A program made the position numbers and the translations under genes. DNA of 9,798 bases from Pseudomonadota bacterium. Its GTDB lineage: Bacteria > Pseudomonadota > Gammaproteobacteria > Steroidobacterales > Steroidobacteraceae. Each line of letters opens with the position of its first letter. Position 1 is the first letter of the stretch. The notes under the pieces were generated by a model that had not been told where the DNA came from, did no database searches, and worked only from the letters and a program-made list of their open reading frames with translations. The stretch is taken from positions 1-9,798 of the forward strand of contig JAJYTX010000071.1 in the NCBI GenBank assembly GCA_021792815.1, read 5' to 3'. Of the stretch, positions 5,980 through 9,798 are shown in pieces.

Positions 5980-8643
5980 ATGCGATTGAGGCAGATCATG
6001 CGATGGGCGCTGCTGGCGACGGTTTTTCTCGCCGGTCAGGCTCTGGCGGCCGGGGCGCTGCAGGTGACGCGCGCGACGCTCGGCAACGGACTGAGGGTCG
6101 TGATCGTGCGCGACCCGCTCGCGCCGGTGGTGTCCGTGCAGACGAACTACCTCGTCGGCTCGGATCAGGCGCCGAAGGGCTTCCCGGGCACCGCCCACGC
6201 GGTCGAGCACATGATGTTTCGCGGCAGTCCCGGACTCAGCGCGGACCAGCTGGCCGCGATCACGGCCAACATGGGCGGCGTCTTCGACGCCGAGACGTCC
6301 TTCAGCACCACCCGGTACTTCTTCGTGGTGCCCTCGCAGGACCTCGACGTGGCGCTGCACATCGCGGCCATCCGCATGCGGGCGGTGGACATGGCGCCAG
6401 CCCAGTGGAAGCTCGAGCGCGGCGCGATCGAGCAGGAGGTCTCCCGCGACCTGTCCAATCCGGAGTGGAAGTTCTTCACCGAACTGTTTGCCCGGCTGTT
6501 CGCCGGCACGCCGTACGCGCACACGCCGCTCGGCACGCGGCCCTCGTTCAACGCGACACCGGCCGCGATGCTCAAGCGCTTCCACGACCAGTGGTACACG
6601 CCGAACAACGCCATCCTGGTGATCGCCGGCGACGTCGATCCGCGGGCGACGCTCGCCGAGGTCCGCCGGCTGTTCGGGCCGATCCGGCGCCGCGCGCTGC
6701 CGCGGCGTCTGCCGTTTCACCTGCAGCCGGCCGTGGCCGAGACCTACCGGGCGCCCACCGACAGTCCCTACGGGGAGGTCTATCTCGCTTACCGCATGCC
6801 CGGCACGCGCAGCAAGGACTACGCGACGGCTCAGGTGCTGTCGGACGCGCTCGCTTCCAAGCGGGCCGCCCTGTTCGGCATGGGAATGACCGGCAAGGCG
6901 CTGTACGGGACATTCTCCTCGTCCATGCTGCCGAAGGCCGGACTCGGCGCGGCCGTGGGCATTTTCCCGCGCGGCGCCAATCCCGAGCCGATGCTCGCGA
7001 CGATGCGGGCCATCCTGCGCCGGGCGGCGACTCGGGGCATCGATCCGGCGCTGGTGCAGGCCGCCAAGCGTCAGGCCATGGCGCGGCTCGAATTTCAGAA
7101 GAACTCGATCAACGGTCTGGCCGACGCGTGGTCCGAGGCGCTCGCCGAGGATGGCCTGAATTCACCCGAGGAGATGAGAGCGGCGATCGCAGCCGTGACC
7201 CCCGCGGCGGTCGACCGTCTGGCCCGTGAGATCTTCGATCCGGCACATGCCTTCACCGCCATCCTGACGCCGCAAAGCTCCGGCAAGCCGGTTTCCAGCA
7301 AGGGCTACGGCGGCGCGGAGAGCTTTGCCGCCAACCCGAGCAAGCCCGTCAGACTGCCGCGCTGGGCCGCGAGGGCGTTCGTGAAGCTGCCGGCACCGCG
7401 TTCGCAGCTGCACCCGGTGCTCTACGTGCTGCCCAACGGCCTGAAGCTGGTGGTACAGCCCGAATCGGTGAGCGATACCGTGCAGGTGATGGGTCGCGTG
7501 CGGACCAACTCCGACCTGCAGGCGCCCAGGGGCGAGAAGGGCGTCGGGGAAGTGCTCGACAGCCTGTTCCAGTTCGGCAGTACGCATCTCGACCGGCTGC
7601 AGTTCCAGGCCGCGCTCGATGCCATCACCGCGCGGGAGAGTGCGGGCACGGATTTCTCGCTGCAGGTGCCGGCGAAGTACTTCGCGCGGGGCATGGCGCT
7701 GCTGGCCGACAACGAGCTGCATCCGGCGTTCTCGCCGCAGTCATTCGGCTACATGCAGCGCGAAACGGCTGGCAGTTGGCGCGGTCAGCTGCAATCGCCC
7801 GGATTTCTCAATGACATCGGACTGCAGAAGCTGCTGGTGCCGGCGGGCGATCCATCGCTGCGCCATCCGACGCCTCGCAGCGTCATGAACCTGACCCTGG
7901 CCAAGGTGCGGCGCTACTACGCGCGGGTGTTCCGCCCTGACATGACCACGATCGTCGTGGTGGGCAAAGTCACCCCGAGCGAGGCCATGTGGGTGGTGGC
8001 ACAGACCTTCGGCCGCTGGCTCGCGAGCGGAGCGAAGCCGGATGTCGACTATCCGCCGGTACCGCTCAACCGCAGCGGGAGTCTGCACACGCCGGATCGC
8101 AGTGCGGTGCAGAACAGCGTGCAGCTTGCGGAGCTGATTCCGGTGACCCGCGAAAGCCCGGCGCGCTTTGCGCTGCGCCTGGGCAATCAGGTGCTGGGCG
8201 GCGGATTCTACGCCTCGTGGCTCTACCACGATCTGCGCGAGGAGACCGGGTTGGTGTATTACGTCGGGACGCGCTTCGATCTGGACAAGTACCGCGGCCG
8301 CTACACCGTCTCCTATGGGTGTGACCCGGACAAGGTGTTCCCTGCACGCAAGCTGATCCTGAAGGACCTGAAGCGCATGCAAAGCGGCGTGCTCCCGGCG
8401 ATGGACCTCGATCGCGCCAAGGGAATACTGCTGCGGCAGATTCCCTTGAGCGAGTCGAGCTTCGGCGGAATCGGCGGCCAGCTGCTCACCTATGCGTCAC
8501 TCGGCGAGCCGCTCGATGAGAACGTCATCGCGGGCCGGCACTATCTGGCGCTGACCGCCGCCCAGGTGCAGCAGGCCTATCGCAAGTACATCCGTCTGAA
8601 CGGCTTCGTCATGGCCGTGAAGGGACCCAGGCCCGCCCCCTGA
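5980..8643 (+). CDS. Secreted M16-family zinc metallopeptidase, tandem two-unit form
   Basis: This 887-residue protein belongs to the M16 (pitrilysin/insulysin-like) peptidases, which cut peptides inside a clam-shell chamber. An N-terminal signal peptide (MRLRQIMRWALLATVFLAGQALA, cleavage near 23/24) sends it to the periplasm. The first half carries the inverted zinc motif HAVEH: H73, E76 and H77, with E153 in IEQEVSRD as third ligand. The second half restarts at about 470 (YVLPNGLKLVVQ). There the zinc motif has decayed to GVGEV (521-525), while LREETGLVYYV (752-762) keeps the R753/Y760 pair that positions substrate. One active and one inactive unit in a single chain is the arrangement known from PqqL-like and plant/mitochondrial M16 enzymes. 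ATG 5980 is fixed by GAGGA at 5968-5972, seven bases upstream. The specific substrate is unknown. Transcription probably ends at the hairpin after its stop. Confidence 0.93.
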   Translation: MRLRQIMRWALLATVFLAGQALAAGALQVTRATLGNGLRVVIVRDPLAPVVSVQTNYLVGSDQAPKGFPGTAHAVEHMMFRGSPGLSADQLAAITANMGGVFDAETSFSTTRYFFVVPSQDLDVALHIAAIRMRAVDMAPAQWKLERGAIEQEVSRDLSNPEWKFFTELFARLFAGTPYAHTPLGTRPSFNATPAAMLKRFHDQWYTPNNAILVIAGDVDPRATLAEVRRLFGPIRRRALPRRLPFHLQPAVAETYRAPTDSPYGEVYLAYRMPGTRSKDYATAQVLSDALASKRAALFGMGMTGKALYGTFSSSMLPKAGLGAAVGIFPRGANPEPMLATMRAILRRAATRGIDPALVQAAKRQAMARLEFQKNSINGLADAWSEALAEDGLNSPEEMRAAIAAVTPAAVDRLAREIFDPAHAFTAILTPQSSGKPVSSKGYGGAESFAANPSKPVRLPRWAARAFVKLPAPRSQLHPVLYVLPNGLKLVVQPESVSDTVQVMGRVRTNSDLQAPRGEKGVGEVLDSLFQFGSTHLDRLQFQAALDAITARESAGTDFSLQVPAKYFARGMALLADNELHPAFSPQSFGYMQRETAGSWRGQLQSPGFLNDIGLQKLLVPAGDPSLRHPTPRSVMNLTLAKVRRYYARVFRPDMTTIVVVGKVTPSEAMWVVAQTFGRWLASGAKPDVDYPPVPLNRSGSLHTPDRSAVQNSVQLAELIPVTRESPARFALRLGNQVLGGGFYASWLYHDLREETGLVYYVGTRFDLDKYRGRYTVSYGCDPDKVFPARKLILKDLKRMQSGVLPAMDLDRAKGILLRQIPLSESSFGGIGGQLLTYASLGEPLDENVIAGRHYLALTAAQVQQAYRKYIRLNGFVMAVKGPRPAP

Positions 8644-8645
8644 GC

Positions 8646-8694
8646 CGGTCCGGCCGGACGCGGGGGCCTCGGGGCCGACCGTCCGGCCGGACCG
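8646..8694. terminator. Perfect 15-bp hairpin filling the M16/pgl convergent gap, likely bidirectional terminator
   Basis: CGGTCCGGCCGGACG (8646-8660) is exactly complementary to CGTCCGGCCGGACCG (8680-8694) across a 19-base loop. The stem starts three bases after the M16 stop and ends at the base before the pgl stop codon. Each arm also contains the ten-base palindrome TCCGGCCGGA. No T-run follows on either strand, so it is not a textbook intrinsic terminator, but position and strength suit termination or 3'-end protection of both convergent mRNAs. Confidence 0.65.
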
Positions 8695-9411
8695 TTACGC
8701 GGCGCCGCCCTGTTCGGCCGATTCCTCCACCCACAGCTGCACCCGAGGACAGCCCTCGACGGCCTGTACAGCGATAACGCCCGGGTCCTGCAGTTCCAGA
8801 CCGCGGATCGCCGACTGTTTGCCGCCCCCGGCGACGACGAACAGGGGCTCGGTGACCCGAGCGAGAAATTCAGGCGTGACCGTGACGCCGGCGAGACCGT
8901 CTGGCCGCTGCACCGCGATGGCGAACCTGCCGCGGGCACGCTGCAGGTCGGCGCTGCGAAAGAGCGAGGCGGTATGTCCGTCGGCGCCGAGGCCCAGCAT
9001 CCCCAGACCGACCGTCACGCCGCGATCGAGCAGCATCCTCAGCCGCCGATCGTAATCCTCCGCGGCCTGCTCCAGCGGCAGCTCCGTCCGCACGCGCAGC
9101 ACCCGTTCCTCGGGCAGGCGCAACGCATCGAGCAGTGGCCGCGAGCAATGAAAATTGCTGGCTTGCGAGCCGGCCGGAACGTAGCGGTCGTCGGAGTAGA
9201 GCAGGTGGAGCGATTCGGCGCGCAGCTCCGGTTGCCGGCCGATGCGCTCGGCGAGCTGACGGTAGGCCGGCAGGGGAGTGTGTCCTCCTGAGAGCATGAC
9301 GGCCATACCGCCAGGCTCGGCCGCGGCGCGCAGGGCGTCCTCCAGGCGCGCGGCGAGCGCCGCGTCGAGTTCGGCGCGGGAGGGGAATCGGCGGATGGCG
9401 ATGTGCGACAT
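8695..9411 (-). CDS. pgl: 6-phosphogluconolactonase
   Basis: Pgl hydrolyses 6-phosphogluconolactone to 6-phosphogluconate, the second oxidative pentose-phosphate step and one upstream of the gnd product in this window. From ATG 9411 the protein is 238 residues, typical of the DevB/SOL family within the glucosamine-6-phosphate isomerase fold. Family motifs are LSGGHTPLPAY (40-50), YSDDRYVP (72-79), QASNFH (83-88) and MLGLGADGHTASLF (138-151) with catalytic-site D144 and H146, then a late lysine in GGGKQSAIRG. ATG 9411 is preferred because GGGAG (9421-9425) lies nine bases upstream. A GTG at 9438 would add nine residues and overlap the protease stop as GTGA; it has no good ribosome-binding site and is the alternative. 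The gene follows the DegS/AlgW-like gene with 23 bases between, so they are probably cotranscribed; no zwf is visible. Confidence 0.93.
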   Translation of the reverse strand: MSHIAIRRFPSRAELDAALAARLEDALRAAAEPGGMAVMLSGGHTPLPAYRQLAERIGRQPELRAESLHLLYSDDRYVPAGSQASNFHCSRPLLDALRLPEERVLRVRTELPLEQAAEDYDRRLRMLLDRGVTVGLGMLGLGADGHTASLFRSADLQRARGRFAIAVQRPDGLAGVTVTPEFLARVTEPLFVVAGGGKQSAIRGLELQDPGVIAVQAVEGCPRVQLWVEESAEQGGAA

Positions 9412-9434
9412 GGCGTATTTCTCCCGAATCGGAA

Positions 9435-9798
9435 TCACAGTCCTGCGGGCTGCTGTTTCACCCGTACGGTCAGCGTGCGCGTGGCGCTGCCCCGCAGCAC
9501 GCGCAGCGTGATCGTCGCGCCCGGCTTGTCTCTGGCGATGCGCGCGCGCGCGTCCTCGGCGGAGCGCACGGGCAGCCCGTCTATCGCCAGCAGCAGATCA
9601 CCGGGCTTCAGACCCGCCAGCTGCGCAGGGCTGCCGGCATACAGATTGGCGATCACGACGCCGCCGCGCTCGAGGCCGGCCTGGCGGGCCTGCGCGTCGG
9701 AGATATCCTCGGGCACGATCCCGATCCAGCCGCGGATCACCTTGCCATACTTGATGATGTCGCGCAGCACTCCGCGCACCATGTCGACCGGGATCGCG
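9435..9798 (-). CDS. DegS/AlgW-like serine protease, C-terminal part with PDZ domain (5' end outside window)
   Basis: Only the last 120 codons are present; the catalytic His-Asp-Ser domain lies beyond the right edge. The visible part opens with AIPVDMVRGVLRDIIKYGKVIRGWIGI, the final strand of the trypsin-like domain and linker of HtrA-family proteases. One PDZ domain follows (EDISDAQARQAGLERGGVVI, then GSPAQLAGLKPGDLLLAIDG and ITLRVLRG) and the protein ends in KQQPAGL. A single PDZ domain followed directly by the end indicates the DegS/AlgW type rather than two-PDZ DegP/DegQ. DegS/AlgW senses misfolded outer-membrane proteins in the periplasm and cleaves the anti-sigma factor RseA/MucA to start the sigma-E response. 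It probably heads a short unit with pgl. Which orthologue name applies cannot be decided without the N-terminus. Confidence 0.88.
   Translation of the reverse strand, partial: AIPVDMVRGVLRDIIKYGKVIRGWIGIVPEDISDAQARQAGLERGGVVIANLYAGSPAQLAGLKPGDLLLAIDGLPVRSAEDARARIARDKPGATITLRVLRGSATRTLTVRVKQQPAGL

Noticed and set aside
5935..6720. 261-codon minus-strand frame under the M16 signal and zinc region
   Set aside because: Antisense to a gene with clear catalytic motifs; Arg/His-rich translation with no recognisable domain.

Overview
The window is about 9.8 kb of GC-rich, densely coding bacterial chromosome. Its gene content (lptC, kdsC, kdsD, a BolA-family ibaG, murA and a DegS/AlgW-type protease) points to a Gram-negative, LPS-making gammaproteobacterium. 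The Xanthomonadales and related high-GC orders fit best, but the sequence alone does not settle the order. Nothing suggests a plasmid, phage, transposon, CRISPR array or recent transfer.

Region 1 (1-2056, minus strand) is the KDO/LPS operon kdsD-kdsC-lptC. kdsD makes arabinose 5-phosphate, KdsC releases KDO from KDO 8-phosphate, and LptC (cut by the left edge) belongs to the LPS exporter. Region 2 (1936-3551) is a 121-bp divergent control region followed by ibaG and murA on the plus strand. In many relatives the mlaFEDCB operon sits between kdsD and ibaG; here it is absent. The divergent region holds an extended -10 almost touching the kdsD start, an 11-bp inverted repeat whose right arm carries a Shine-Dalgarno sequence, and a 13-codon leader ORF that ends on the ibaG start codon.

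Region 3 (3552-4603) is a short, NAD-type 6-phosphogluconate dehydrogenase gene behind a small hairpin. Region 4 (4638-5629, minus) is a membrane-anchored prohibitin/SPFH protein gene. Directly upstream, and overlapping it by four bases, is a probable unrecognised 56-codon gene. Region 5 (5630-5979) is a 350-bp non-coding divergent spacer with a candidate promoter, a palindrome and a hairpin.

Region 6 (5980-8643, plus) encodes a secreted two-unit M16 zinc peptidase; its first half has the zinc site and its second half has lost it. A perfect 15-bp hairpin fills the gap to the convergent 6-phosphogluconolactonase gene (pgl). Upstream of pgl on the same strand, running off the right edge, is the last strand of the protease domain plus the single PDZ domain of a DegS/AlgW-like envelope-stress protease.

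Functionally this is a cell-envelope neighbourhood (LPS, peptidoglycan, envelope proteolysis) with two oxidative pentose-phosphate genes, gnd and pgl, interspersed. Most of it is ordinary housekeeping. The second-look items are the kdsD/ibaG control region, the small gene ahead of the SPFH protein, and the clustered palindromes around it.
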